From Gnetum montanum (taxonomy: Eukaryota; Streptophyta; Gnetopsida; Gnetales; Gnetaceae), in NCBI GenBank assembly GCA_015680685.1, contig MNCI01008572.1:1707260-1771259 (forward strand): 64,000 nucleotides of DNA. Direction: 5' to 3'. The position numbers and the translations under genes were made by a program. Positions 1-12,000 of the stretch are shown here, in pieces; position 1 is the first letter of the stretch; every line of letters starts with the position of its first letter. The notes under the pieces are model-generated. The model was not told the DNA's origin, did no database searches, and worked only from the letters and a program-made list of their open reading frames with translations.

Positions 1-3000
1 TTTTTTTAGTATCTCAAAAAATCTTACTCTAATATCACAAAGAACATTTTTGTGGTATATCAAATAAACATTTTCTAGTATCTCGAATAACCATTTTCTA
101 GTAGCTTAAAGGACATTTTCTATTATCAAGAAGAACATTTTTTTAGTATCTTGTAGAATCCTTATCTATTATCTAGAAGAACATTTTTTTGGTATCACAC
201 AGAATCCTTCTTTACTATCTTGAATAACCTTTTCGTGGTATCTTGAAGAACCTTTTTATTGTATATCAAATAACTATTTTCTAGTATTTTGAAAACCCTT
301 ATTTTAGTATCTTGAAGAATCATTTGTCATTATCTTAAAAAATATTTTTCTTATATCTCAAAAAACCATTTTTTAGTATCTCAAAAAACCTTTTTCTTGT
401 ATCTTGATGAACCTTTTTGTGGTATCTTTGAGAACCAATTTTTGATATCTCACAAAATAGTTTTTTTAGTATGTTAAAAAACTATTTTCTAGTATGTTGA
501 AGAACCATTTGGTATCTTAAAGAACATTTTTCTTTCATTTAGAAAAACATATTTTTAATATCTCAAAGAATCATTCTTTAGTATCTCAAAGAACATTTTT
601 CTAGTTGCTTCAAAAATCTTTTTTTGATATCTTGATAAATTATTTTCTAGTAGATTAAAGAACCATTATATGGTATCTTTAAAAGAACCTTTATTGGTAT
701 ATCTAAGAATTTTGTTTTGGTATCTCAAATAATCATATCTTTAAGGAACTATCATTTTCTAATATCGTAAAGAACCTTTTGCTAGAATTTGGAAGAACCA
801 TTTTTCTGGTATCTCAAACAACAATTAGCTAGTATCTTGAACAATCTTTTTTAGTATCTTTAAGATATTATTTTCTAGTATCTTAAAAAACATATGTTTG
901 GTATCACAAGAAACCTTATTATAGGATCTTAAAAAAACTTTTGCTAATATCTTGAAAAATTATTTGTTGGTATTTTGAAGAACCATTTGTTGGTATCTAG
1001 AAGAACCTATTTCTGGCAAATCAAAGAACCTTTTTCTAGTATCTCGAACAAGTTTTTTCTTATATCTTCAAGAATCATTTTTTAGTATCTTGAAAAACAT
1101 TTTTCTAATATCTTCGAGAACTATTTTCTAGTATTTNNNNNNNNNNNNNNNNNNNNNNNNNNNNNNNNNNNTCTCAAAAAAAAAAAAAATTCTAGTATTT
1201 CGAAAAAACTTTTTTATAGTATATCAAAGAACCATCTTTCGTCTCTCAAAAAACCTTTTTTTGTTATCTTAAAGAACTATTTTTTTATATATCAAAGAAC
1301 CATTTTCCAGTATCTTTATGAATCTTTTTCTTGGTATCTCAAAGAATCTTTGGCTAGTATCTTGATGAACCTTTTATTTATATCTAGAAGAGATTTTTCT
1401 AGTATCTTGAAGAATCAATTTTATGATATCCTAAAGAATAGTCAAGAGCCTTATAGGACTTAGATGAATAGACATTTACATGGTATCAAAAAGAACATTT
1501 TTCTTATATTTCAAACAACTATTTTCTGGTATCTCAAAGAACCATTTATTCTAGCATCTAGAAAAACCTTTATCTAGTATTTTGATGAATTTTTTTTTTT
1601 TTAATCTCAAACAACCATTTTCTATTATCTTGAAGAACCTTTTTTCACTATCTCAAAAAACCTTTTTCTAGTATCTCAAAAACATGTTTTCTATTATCTA
1701 GAATAATATTTTTCGAAATCTTGAAGAATATTTCTCTGTTATCTTAAGGAATATTTTCTTGATGTCTCAAAGAACTTTTTTCTAATATCCAAAAAAAATC
1801 ATTTTCTAAAATCTTGAAAAACTATTTTCTAGTATCTTGAAGAACTTTTGGTATCATGAAAAATGTTTTTCTTATATCTAGAAGAATCATTTATTTGGTA
1901 TCTTAATAAGCTATTTTTTGGTATATCTAAGAACCTTTTTTTGGTATCTTAAAAAAAAAAATTTATGTATCTCTAAAAAGATTTTTCTAGTTTCTCAGAA
2001 AAAATCCTTTTTGGTATCTCAAAGAATAATTTTTTAGTATGTTAAAGAACCTTTTCTTATATCTTAAAAAATCATCCTTTCTAATATATCAAAAAATCAT
2101 TTTTTAGAATCTTGAAGAATTATTTTCGTGTATTTTGAAGAACCCTTTTATAAGATCTCAAAGAATCATTGTCTAGTATCTTGAAGAAGCTTTGTTCTAC
2201 TATTTTCACTCTTTTTTCGTATCTTGAACAACTATTTTTGGTAACTCAAAAAACTTTTTTCTAATATTCCAAAGAACATTTTCCTTGTATTTTGACCACC
2301 CTTTTTTTTGGAATATTTAAGACTTTTTTTTTTTTTTTGCACTTTCAAAGCATTATTCTTTTGGTATGTTGAAGAATCGTTTGCTAGTATCTTGAAGAAT
2401 CATTTTATCATCTATCTTGAAGAACCTTTATTTCGTATATAGAAGACCATTTTCTTAGTATCTCAAAGAAGCTTTATTTATTCTATTCAAAAACTATTTT
2501 GTGACATTTTAAAAAAAATCAGTATCTTAAACAACTGTTTTCTATTATCTAAAAATACCTTTTTTTAGTATCTTAAAAAATCTTTTTCTAGTATCTCAAA
2601 CAATTATTTTTTGGTATTTCAAATAGTCATTTTCTAGTATCTTGGAAGACCTTTTACTAGTTTCTCAAAATATCATTTTTTACCATTTCAAAGAACCTTT
2701 TTCTAGAATCTCAAATAACCTTTTTCTAGTATCTCAAAAAATAACCTTTATAATATCTTTAAAAACCACTTTTTTGTATCTAAGATCATATTTCTACTAT
2801 TTTGAAGAACCATTTTTTGGTATCTTTGAAGAACCATTTTTTCATATATATGAAGAAGCATTTTTTGGTATCTCGAAGAAACTGTCACTTATCTCAAAAA
2901 GTCATTTTCTAGCATATCATGAAATCATTTTTAGGTATGTCAAAAAACAATTTTTGGTATCTCAAAGAAGGTTTTAATGGTATATTGAAGAACCATTTTC

Positions 3001-3535
3001 TAATATCTTAAAGAATATTTTTCTAGTGTCTTTTCCAACCATTTGTTATATCTCGAGGAACCATTCTTTTGGAATCTCAAAAAACCTTTTTTAGCTATCT
3101 AAAAAAAAAAATTGGTATCTTGAAAAATCTTTTTCTTGTATCTTGAATAATCTTTTTCTAGTATCTCAAAAAAACTTTTTCTGATATCTTGAAGAGCCAC
3201 TTTTATGGTATGTAGTGGAACAGTATTTTGGTATCTCAAAAAATCTTTTTTGATATCTCAAAGAATTTTTTTCTACTATCTCAAATAATTATTTTGTGGT
3301 ATCTTAAAGAACTTTTTTTTGGTGATTAGAATAACCATTTTCTTATCTTTTAAAAAACTATTTTTATAGTATCCCAAAGAATCTTTTTCAAGTATTTCCA
3401 AAAACCTTTTTCAAGTATTTTAAAAAGTCTTTTATGGTATCTCAAAGAATTTTTTTTTTAATATCTCAAAGAACCATTTTTAGGTATCTCAAAAAACCAT
3501 ATTTTGGTATCTTAAAAAACCATTTTCTCAAAATT
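1..3535. repeat. 24-bp AT-rich satellite, block 1
   Basis: This is a head-to-tail array of degenerate units of about 24 bp. The plus-strand consensus reads roughly TTTTYTRGTATCT followed by YRAAGAACCAT. Units vary in length (about 20-27 bp) and identity, and the phase can be followed almost without break to about 3535, where non-repetitive sequence begins. Because 24 is a multiple of three, occasional open frames (for example 2642-2977) are only an 8-residue peptide motif repeated, and I do not treat them as genes. A 45-bp non-canonical insert at 1439-1483 recurs in two other blocks. The array is broken by an N gap. Confidence 0.93.
1137..1171. other. Assembly gap (35 N)
   Basis: A run of 35 undetermined bases inside the satellite, with satellite on both sides. 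The true length is unknown. Confidence 0.99.
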
Positions 3536-3999
3536 GTTGGCATCATCATAGCCTTGTCCTAATTATGTAAGGTTGAACTATATGGATTCTACGCACTTCA
3601 ATTAAAAGCCAAATGAACATTAATCCTTAAATCTTTGATTTCTTAATATTACATTTATCAATAAATATTAAATTTGATCATTATAATTTTTAAAAAAATT
3701 ATTCTATTACTTTAGAAACAATTTAAATGTTCTTATTTGTTAAACACAACAATGAAAAATTACAAGGGCAAATGAAGCATAAAGGATAAACCATTATAAG
3801 ATAATTTTGAGGCAAACCAAATTGGATCGTTGAGCTATAGACATCAAAAGTAATTTACCCTAATCTTGGATTGCCCAGACCTTAGGCCTTTCTTATCTCG
3901 TTTAACATGAAGAAGATACATGAATTCTGGTATACTAAAATTGAATTCAACATTTATATTCCAAGAATTAGAATATCACTTTAGGTAATTCAAAATCCT
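3536..3999. other. Unassigned AT-rich non-satellite sequence
   Basis: The satellite stops near 3535. From here I see no satellite phase, no LTR ends and no convincing frame. It is the downstream flank of the minus-strand exon-like segment that follows. Confidence 0.4.
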
Positions 4000-4356
4000 C
4001 TATTCCGAAAAGCTTGACACTGAAATTAATCCTCTTCCTTTCTTCACTCCTCCCCATTTTACTCTCATATCACTTGCAACGTGTGAGGCACTTGCGACAC
4101 CCCTGGTAGCAACCTTCACAACTTTCACAATATTTGCAGGGACATACTCTTTCACCGTGAGAAAGTCATAATTTTTCTAGAACACTTCGTCATGCTTAAT
4201 TGAAAAGAATTAGAACTCTTCCTTAAAAGTCACAGGTATATAGAAACTTGAAGATGTTTTTTTATTCTTCAATTCCAGAATAAAATGTCTGTTGGCCTCG
4301 CGAGTCAATCTCCAAACAAAATTTTTCTCAAAAACAATATATTTCGTTGTACCCTG
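4000..4356 (-). pseudogene. Exon-like coding relic, unrecognised protein
   Basis: One minus-strand frame runs for about 118 codons and ends in TAG. It is interrupted only by one TAA and one TAG. The translation has the mixed composition of a soluble protein rather than the F/I/K/S bias of the satellite. It includes ARG-rich and aromatic stretches such as KNFVWRLTREANRHFILELK and, near the end, VKWGGVKKGRG. A CAG triplet at the upstream edge, straight after an in-frame stop, could be a splice acceptor, which would make this a terminal exon. I recognise no family. It lies in the only stretch of the window with ordinary base composition that is not obviously TE. It may be a gene fragment, a retrocopy or part of an unknown transposon. 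Confidence 0.35.
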
Positions 4357-6130
4357 TAGCCCTCATTTACTTGGGAGATAACGTACCTACCAATTAATGA
4401 TCTTTAGAATGCCATGTTATTTTGAAAGGGGAGTTCCACATAATAAATTGGTCATTTTAAATACTAACATCAAATTCCCTCGGGTAATTAAAGACATCAC
4501 TACAGCACCAAATACATGGTATGAAACAAATACATTTAAAGAACTCATCTTTGAAGGTTGTTTTGAAACGGGAAGAGATATTTTATTACGTCTGTGGATA
4601 AGAGCCTCTATATCACAGTAAAAATATAAGTATTATGAGTTTTGAAAAGAACATGTTCTTCGTAAGATTTAGTTACAAATAAGCATGGAGAAACAAAGAT
4701 GGTCCAATGTTTTAAAAGAATCATGTTCCATGCAAACCAAAATGAATGGACAAAAATAAAGTTAGTCCTGTGCTCAGGCTATTCATCCTGTAAACCCCGG
4801 GACAAATAATGAAATTTTTTTGTAATGCAAGACTGCCGCAAACTTCGTACTATGTGATTTCACTACCGTTTTAATGTTTTCAACTATATCAATCTCTAAA
4901 GCAGAAACGAATCTCAACCAGAGGGTCGCTTGTGCCTGAAACCCTCAAGGAAGTCATAGACTTGTTAGGATGCGGGCATGCTGGGTTTTTCCGCAACATG
5001 ATGTTGCATTGTTAGGATGTTACGTTTTATAAAGTTAAGATAGCATGGGCATGGACACTATATACAATATATATGGTTGTCTCAATCTTGGTGGAACTTG
5101 TAAGCCATTATTTACAAAACTGGGAAGACTATTTCCAAAAATTGTTTTTTTAGACAAATTACAAGTGAAAGAAATTTACAAATAGGCAATATGATAGTGG
5201 TACTATAAATTAAATGTGAATTTGGCCCTTTGCTAATAAGCAAAATACACACAATATGATATAGCTGAAACATGAAATACTAATCATACTCTTACAAGTA
5301 TATAAATTTTAAAACTTTAGTCATTTTGTCAACTAGTACATGCAATCTCTCCCCTTACTGATGCCGCAAAGCAAAGATTCTTGTAGTGTGTGTTCTCCTC
5401 AATTAGTTATTTTTGATGTTTTATGGAAAAGGCAAAGGAAGGTTTTGCTAATGATAAAATTGAAATTTAATAACAAATCTTATTATTTAATTGAAATAAT
5501 GAAACCACTTTCTCACTGTAACTCTTGCGTTACATTGGTTTTAGTAGTTTTGGTAAAAATTTAATGACATCCTTATCTACATGCCTCACCGTTAAGCTTT
5601 AATTAAATTGATAAGGCTGGGATGATGAAGATTACCAAGTACCCATCTCTAACACAACCTTTAAAAATATTTTGATAGTTGGAAGTGCTAGGCACTCAGA
5701 TAAGGTAGCTAGGCTGTCCTCTTAAATGGAATTTCATATTCATCCCTTTCTAAATTTGTAGACTGAACCACTACCGATAACCCATCCTTTCATTTGATAG
5801 TTGACAGATATCTAAAAAGTTAGAAAAGAATCTTGGTAATTGGTAAGGAGGAGTCACCACCAAAAATTATCAATAGAAATTTAAAATAAAGAATCTGCAA
5901 ACATAATTAAAAATGTTTCAGTTTTAGTTTTAAATAAAAATGATAATGGTCATGTAAAATTCCAATTTGGGAGGCATGTAACATACAGCACAATCCACCC
6001 AAACAACGAAGGACGGTAGCCGATTTACAGCCTTCATTTGCATTTGTACTGCCACGATGATTCAGGGATGTTCGACTGTGCAATTCTGGAGCATGCCTCC
6101 ATGAATATCCTGGATTTCATCGGCTCTTTG
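4357..6130. other. Unassigned intergenic or relic sequence
   Basis: No tandem repeat, LTR end or tRNA is visible. A plus-strand frame of 74 codons at 4397-4621 and another at 5340-5564 show no motif I can name and are about what chance allows in AT-rich DNA. From about 5960 the sequence becomes less AT-rich and keeps several CpG dinucleotides, leading into the exon-like segment that follows. Confidence 0.4.
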
Positions 6131-6325
6131 CTACTCTGCAATCATTGGAGCTGAATCAATGACCAAGTTCCCGCCATAAGAATAGGTGCATCGACGAAAA
6201 TACTTCCAAATAGCTGGGGTTCTTCTCACTTCAGCTTTCTGCGTGTCATGTAACCATTTTACGCCATGTACAAGGATAGCTTCTCCCCATGGCCAAGTGG
6301 CAAATAGGCTGCTTAAACTGAAGAC
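6131..6325 (-). pseudogene. Candidate terminal exon of an unrecognised gene
   Basis: On the minus strand a pyrimidine-rich stretch ending in TTTTTAG (about 6326-6345) is followed by 64 open codons and a TAG. The frame reads like real protein, with FATWPWGEAILVHGVKWLHD near its start and WKYFRRCTYSYGGNLVIDS near its end. The acceptor-like site, the sense composition and the retained CpGs support an exon. I cannot name the family and see no upstream exon, since only a GC-rich purine/pyrimidine run lies at about 6340-6375. It could be a last exon left behind by deletion. In-frame sense sequence continues past the stop with one further stop, so decay of a longer frame is also possible. Confidence 0.35.
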
Positions 6326-6640
6326 CTAAAAACCAGAAAAAGGGATAGGGGTGGGGGAGGGGGGCCGGGGCCGGAAAAGAAGCAACCGGACTGGAAATTT
6401 TCATCTAAAGATAATGTTTTTCTTTCTTTCTTTCTATTTTTTTGAACATTTTTAGAGAATATTATATTTTTTAAGGAAACATTTGGTCATTTATATAACA
6501 AGAGGGATGAATCCTGAATTAGCAATCTCAATAGTAGTATTATTATGGAGGGAAGAAGATCTCCAACAAAATAGATGAACACCAAGACAATGAAGCTAAC
6601 CAAGAACTAAGCCATTCGTATAAGGCACTGAAATAAGAAC
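6326..6640. other. GC-rich and (TTTC)n stretch at the LINE 3' side
   Basis: Holds a G-rich run near 6345-6375 and a TTTC microsatellite at about 6419-6437 followed by T-rich sequence. On the minus strand this T-rich part would be A-rich and lies beyond the LINE coding relic, so it could include the degraded LINE 3' UTR or tail. I see no gene. Confidence 0.4.
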
Positions 6641-9035
6641 CAAAAAATAGTCATTTGCAATGTTAAAAAGTCATTTAAAATATAAGGTATCCATATTTGC
6701 GAAAGAAGAAGAACATGCAATCTATGGATGCCATGTTAGCTCATCAAAAGGAGTCATGAGCATTGAACATTGCCATCATGCATTCATGGATGTTTTCCCA
6801 CAATTGAAAATTGGTGAATGCTTTTGAGATACATGAAAAGTGTGAGTATTCTACTAAAGCCAAATTTCCTAGACTACCTCCATCCATAATGAAATCTCAT
6901 GTAAGTATCTATAAATGATGGGCCCTTTTGTAATCTTTATCCAACATTGATACTAGAAGGTCCTAGTCCACATGCACATGAATCGATTGACAACCTTTGT
7001 AAACAAACATTCCTTAAAAAGGTGTGTTGCAATTTATATGTTCTTATAGCTAAGGATACACTAGGACACTATGTTGGAGTATTTCCTCATTGAGCACTAC
7101 ATGGTGAGCTAATAGCCAAGTGAAAAACCTCATCTTTGGTCAACAATCCAACCTCTAAATAAGGTTCCATCCCTTCATTTTGATAAAGGAATGTTTATAA
7201 GGACATAAGATCCATTATTTGTGATGTGTCAAAGTAAAATGCAAGGTATCTTCATGGGCTAAATTGAGGGGCTATGTCCTTTAAGGATGTTGAGAATTTT
7301 AGTGAATCAGCTATGTCTGTTATAATCATAAAAGACTAAAGGAATTCTCCATTTCCCCTTATTGAATCAATTTTTTATATGCACCCCTAAACATTAGTAC
7401 AATAGGATGACTACTTTAGAAAAAACTTCCTCAATCATTTTGTGATGAGCTTATCCTACTAGAAGACCTTCTACTAGAATATCTGCTTTCCCAAATTTCT
7501 AGCACCCAAGCAACTGAAGAAAAGTCCATCCTCTCCTAATGGTTTTCTAGATCTCTAAGGCTCTAGCTAGGCAAGTCCATATACTAGGATAGTACATCTA
7601 AAGAAAACTAACCTATGGCATGTCTAGCTAGGATCAAACCTCCCAAGCCAACTTAGTAGCCAAAATGTAAGCTTGCTTCTAAAGTCTCAAGCCCACAACC
7701 ACCTACATAAAATGAGATAGTCATCTTATCCTAAGCAATTAAATGAAATTGGTGATGCTCCTCCCCAATGAAACAAAGAAAATTTTTCATAATCTGATTA
7801 ACATGTGAAAACTAGGTTAGGGGATTGAAAACTAGAGCACTATAAATGGGATTAAGAGGATAGATTTAGCTAAAGTTCACTTATCTATGAAAGACAAAGA
7901 TATACATTTCTAAGAGGCTAACTTCTTTGCATGTTTCTTTGCATTCCTTTACAACATGTTAACTGATTTCTATCCACAAAACAGAGGCTTCCCTAGGGAG
8001 ATAGCTAGGAGCAAGCCAATAGTATATCCAAAAATATGCCTAATACGATTAAACCTTTTTGTCGAGCACGTTGCATGAAAATTTTTTGGTTTCTTTTTAG
8101 TTAACTTTAAGCACTATTGATTGAAATTTCATCCAATGCCTACATCAAATTTATTGCCTTAATGACATATGTTTGGGAAAAATCATTGTGTCATCCACAT
8201 AACGAAAGTACAAAGATTCTAGGGAAACATGGACATAACATTCACCTTTTTGATTCATCTATAGAGATTATAAGCAATAATACCAAAGAGATATGGTGAT
8301 AAGGGGTCATCTTGTTGAAGGTCCCACTCATGGCAAAATTTCTAAGATTTCTATCTATTTAGAAAAAATTGAAATATAACCATAGAAATTATGAACCTAA
8401 TCATTCCACAAAACCATTTACAAAATTCCAACTCCTGCAAGATGAAAAGTAAGACATCCTAATCTATCTTATCATATGCTTTTGACAAAGAAGATCTCCT
8501 ATTTCTAAATGTAAGCCGAATGCAAAGCCTTATTTGTTGTAATGACACTATGAATATAGTTCCCCCCAGGGATGAATCCTAATTGATTTGCCTCTATGAT
8601 ATTGGGCGGTAACAGCTTTAGGTGATTCACCAAAAGCTTGAAGAAAATTCTATAAACACTACTGCAAAGATTAATAGACCCATAATCCATTGAGGATTTC
8701 ACCTCCTTCTTCTTGGATAGTAAGATAACCAAGCTATTGTTTCAAGTTTAAGGGAAAGTAGAATACTTGAATCCTACTTAAAAAAGAGCCTTAAAATCCC
8801 TTCTAGTAACATCCTAATAAGCTTTGATGCATTCAAAATCCTAGTTGTCTAGTCCACATAACTTGTGATTTGGTGCCTTAGCCACCATTGAATGAATGTC
8901 CTCTCTAGAAAGTCTTCCCTACAAGAAATCGTTGTGAATAGGAAAAACTAAGTAGGGATTTATACCTTCTAGCAATCTAGGATTAACCCTCTCATCATGA
9001 TCACATAAGTTGCAAAAGTCTAGAATTCATATAGT
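6640..9035 (-). mobile_element. Decayed L1-like non-LTR retrotransposon (LINE)
   Basis: The minus strand carries, in order, recognisable pieces of a plant L1 ORF2: the segment before and in the RT fingers (APNHK...GLD..., about 8900), the RT core (about 8100-8735), the region after RT, and near 7100-7190 a stretch like that before the zf-RVT zinc finger (KMRFFTWLLAHHV). Frameshifts and stops occur throughout. The 5' end, with endonuclease and ORF1, is absent, as is usual for 5'-truncated insertions. The element abuts satellite near 9035. The exact ends and target duplications could not be fixed by eye. Confidence 0.75.
8100..8960 (-). pseudogene. LINE reverse transcriptase domain relic
   Basis: An open segment of 75 codons (8505-8732) contains YGSINLCSSVYRIFFKLLVN and later EANQLGFIPGG, which match the 'RPISL...YKI..K.L..RL...I...Q.GF+PGR' block of L1-type RT. 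Further on, in shifted frames, come SKAYDKID (the D-x-S-K-A-Y-D catalytic block) and, at 8190-8201, a perfect YVDD catalytic box in the sequence RYVDDTMIF. Most L1 elements have FADD there, so YVDD is a small departure. At least two frameshifts and several stops make this inactive. The role in life would have been target-primed reverse transcription. Confidence 0.8.
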
Positions 9036-12000
9036 CCAACATTTTTCTAGTATCTCAAAGAATCTTTTTTAGGTATTTTGAAGAACCTTTTTTTATTATC
9101 TTTAAAAACTATTTTTTATTATCTCAAAGAACCCTTTTTTGGTATCTCGAGGAACCATTTTTTAGTATCTCAAAGTACCTTTTTTGGTATCTAAAAGAAC
9201 ACTTTTTTTGATATCTGGAAGAATCATTTTTTGGTATCATGAAGAACCTTTTTTTGGTCTCTTAAAGAAAATTTTTTTACTGGTATCTCAAAGAACTATT
9301 TTCTTCTATCTTATATAACCTTTTTCTGGTATCCTGAAAAACCATTTTCTCATATCTCAAGGAACCATTTTCTAGTATCTTGAGTCTTTCACTAGTATTT
9401 CAAATGACCTTTTTATGGTATCTTAAAGATTCATTTTCTGATATCTCAAACAATCATTTTCTAATATCTTAATAAACCTTTTTTAAATATCTTGAACAAT
9501 CTTTTTATGGTATTTCGAAAAATCTCTTTCTAGTATCTAAAAGAACCATTTTCAAGTATCTTGAACAACCATTTTTTAGTATCTCAACAAACCATTTTTT
9601 GGTCTCTCAAATAATCATTTTTTGATATATGAAAAAATTATTTTTTAGTATCTTGAAAGAATCATTTTCTAGATATCATTGAAGAACCTTTATTTAGTAT
9701 CTCAAAGAATCATTTTCTCATATCTTGAAGAACCATTTTCTATTATCTTAAAGAACCTTTTTTAGTATCTCGAAGAACCTTTTTTTAATATCTTAAAGAA
9801 TATTTTTTTATTAATAGAATGAATTTTTTTCTGATATCTTGTGAAATTTTTTTTGTTATTATCTCAAAGAACATTTTCTTTGCTATCTCAAAGAAACTTT
9901 TTTTAGTATCTCAAAAAACCATTTTTCTAGTATCTCAAATAAATATTTTTTAGTATCTTAAGAAACATTTTTCTAATATCTTGAAGAACCTTTTCTTCAT
10001 ATTTTGATGGAACTTTTTACAATATCTCAAAAATTCATTTTCTGGTATTTTGAAGGATCATTTTTGATATATCAAAAAAAAATATTTTTTGATATGTTAA
10101 TAACTATCTTATGGTATCTTAAAGAACCTTTTTCTAGTAGCTTGAAAAGCCATTTCTACGTATCTAGATGAACCATTTTCTAGTATCTTAATGAACCATT
10201 TTCTAGTATCTCAAACAATCATTTTCTGTAAGAATTATTTTCTACTATTTAGAAAAACCATTTTTAGTATCTTGAAATAACCATTTTCTAATATCTTTGA
10301 AATTTTTTTTCTAGTATCTCAAAGAATCTTTTCCTTATATCTGAAATGACCATTTTTGTTGTATCTCAAAGAATCGTTTTCATCTATTTTGAAGAACATT
10401 TTTCTACCATTTTGAAGAAACATTTTTTAGTATTTTAAAGAAATTTTTTATGATATCTTAAACAAACATTTTGTAGTATCTTGCAAAACCTTTTTCTATT
10501 ATATAGAACAGCCATTTTCTCTTGTCTTAAAGAACTTTTTTTGGTATTTTTGAAAAGACCTTTTTCTATAATCTTGAAGAATCATTTTCTAATATCTTTA
10601 AAAACTATTTTCTAGTATCTTGAGGAAATATTTTTTAATATATTGAAGAACCATTCTTTAGAAGAACCACTTTTTGGTATCTCAAAAACCCTTTTTTTTC
10701 TTGTATCTCAAAGAACCTTCTTCTAATATCTTTAAAAACTAATTTTTGGTATCTCGAAGAACCATTCTCTAGTTTTTTAAATAACCTTTTTCTAGTATCT
10801 TAAAAAACCTTTTTCTGGTATTTTAAAGAACATTTTTCTCTTACCTCAAAGAATCATTTTCTAGTGTCTTAAAAAATCATTTTTGGTATTTCATAAAACA
10901 TTTTAAGGTATTTAGAAGAGTTATTTTTTGGTGTCTCAAAGAACTATTTTCTAGTATCCTAAAGAACTATTTTGCTAATATTTTAAAAAACATTGTACTA
11001 GTATCTTTAAGAATCTATTTTTATTATCTCAAATAATATTTCTGTGATATCTTAAAGAACCTTTTTCTTGTATCTTAAAAGAACTATTTTTCTTGAAGAA
11101 TCATTTTGTATCTTTGTCTTAAATCTTAAAAAACCTTTTGGTAGATTCTAGAATAATCAATTTTTGGTATTTTAAAGAACTATTATGTGGTATTTCAAAT
11201 AAACTTTTTTTGGAATATTTAAGATACCATTTTCTAGTATCCTAGAGAATCTTATTTTAGTATCTTCGAGAAAACGTTTTTAGTATCTTAAACAACCAGT
11301 TTTTAGTATCTCAAAGAAACTTTTTCTAGCATGTCAAAGAACTTTTTTCAAGTATCTTGAAGAATTATTTTTCAATGTCTCGAGAAAATATCTTTTTGGT
11401 ATCTTGAAAAATCCTTTTTCTTAGTATCTTGAAGAACTATTTTGTGGGATCTTGAAGAGCCATTTTTTGATGTGTCAAAAAACATTTTTCTAGTAGCTTA
11501 AAAAATCTTTTTCTGGTATTACAAAAAATAATTTTTTGGTATCTGAAAGAATCTTTTTATGATGTGTTCAAAAACCATTTTCTAGTATCTTGAAGAACTA
11601 TTTTCTAGTATCTCGAAGAACTATTTTCTAGTATCTCAAAGGACTTTTTTCTTATATCTCAAAGAACCATTTTCTTATATTTCAAAGAACCTCTTTTGGT
11701 ATCATAAATAACCTTTTTCTGATATCTCAAAGAGCCATTATTTGGTGTCATAAATAATCTTTATTTGATGTCTTGAAGAAAACTCTTTTACTAGTATCTC
11801 AATGTTCCTTATTTTTACTATTTTGAAAAACTTTTTTCTACTATCTCAAAAAATCATATTTCTAGTATCTTAAATAAGCATTTTTTAGTATCTCGATAAA
11901 CCATTTTTTGACATCTTAAATAACCCTCTTCTTATATTTTGAAGGACATTTTTATGGTATCTCAAAAAATCATTATTTAGTATCTCAAAATACCATTTTC

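Noticed and set aside
2642-2977. 111-codon frame with F/S/I/K repeats, and the many similar frames in the satellite blocks
   Set aside because: The unit length of 24 bp keeps one frame open for a few units by chance. The peptides are just the 8-residue translation of the satellite, and similar ones appear on both strands.
1-3535. Heat-shock elements in the satellite (GAA and TTC words in every unit)
   Set aside because: The spacing between GAA and TTC in the units is five to six bases, not the two of a heat-shock element, and drifts between units.
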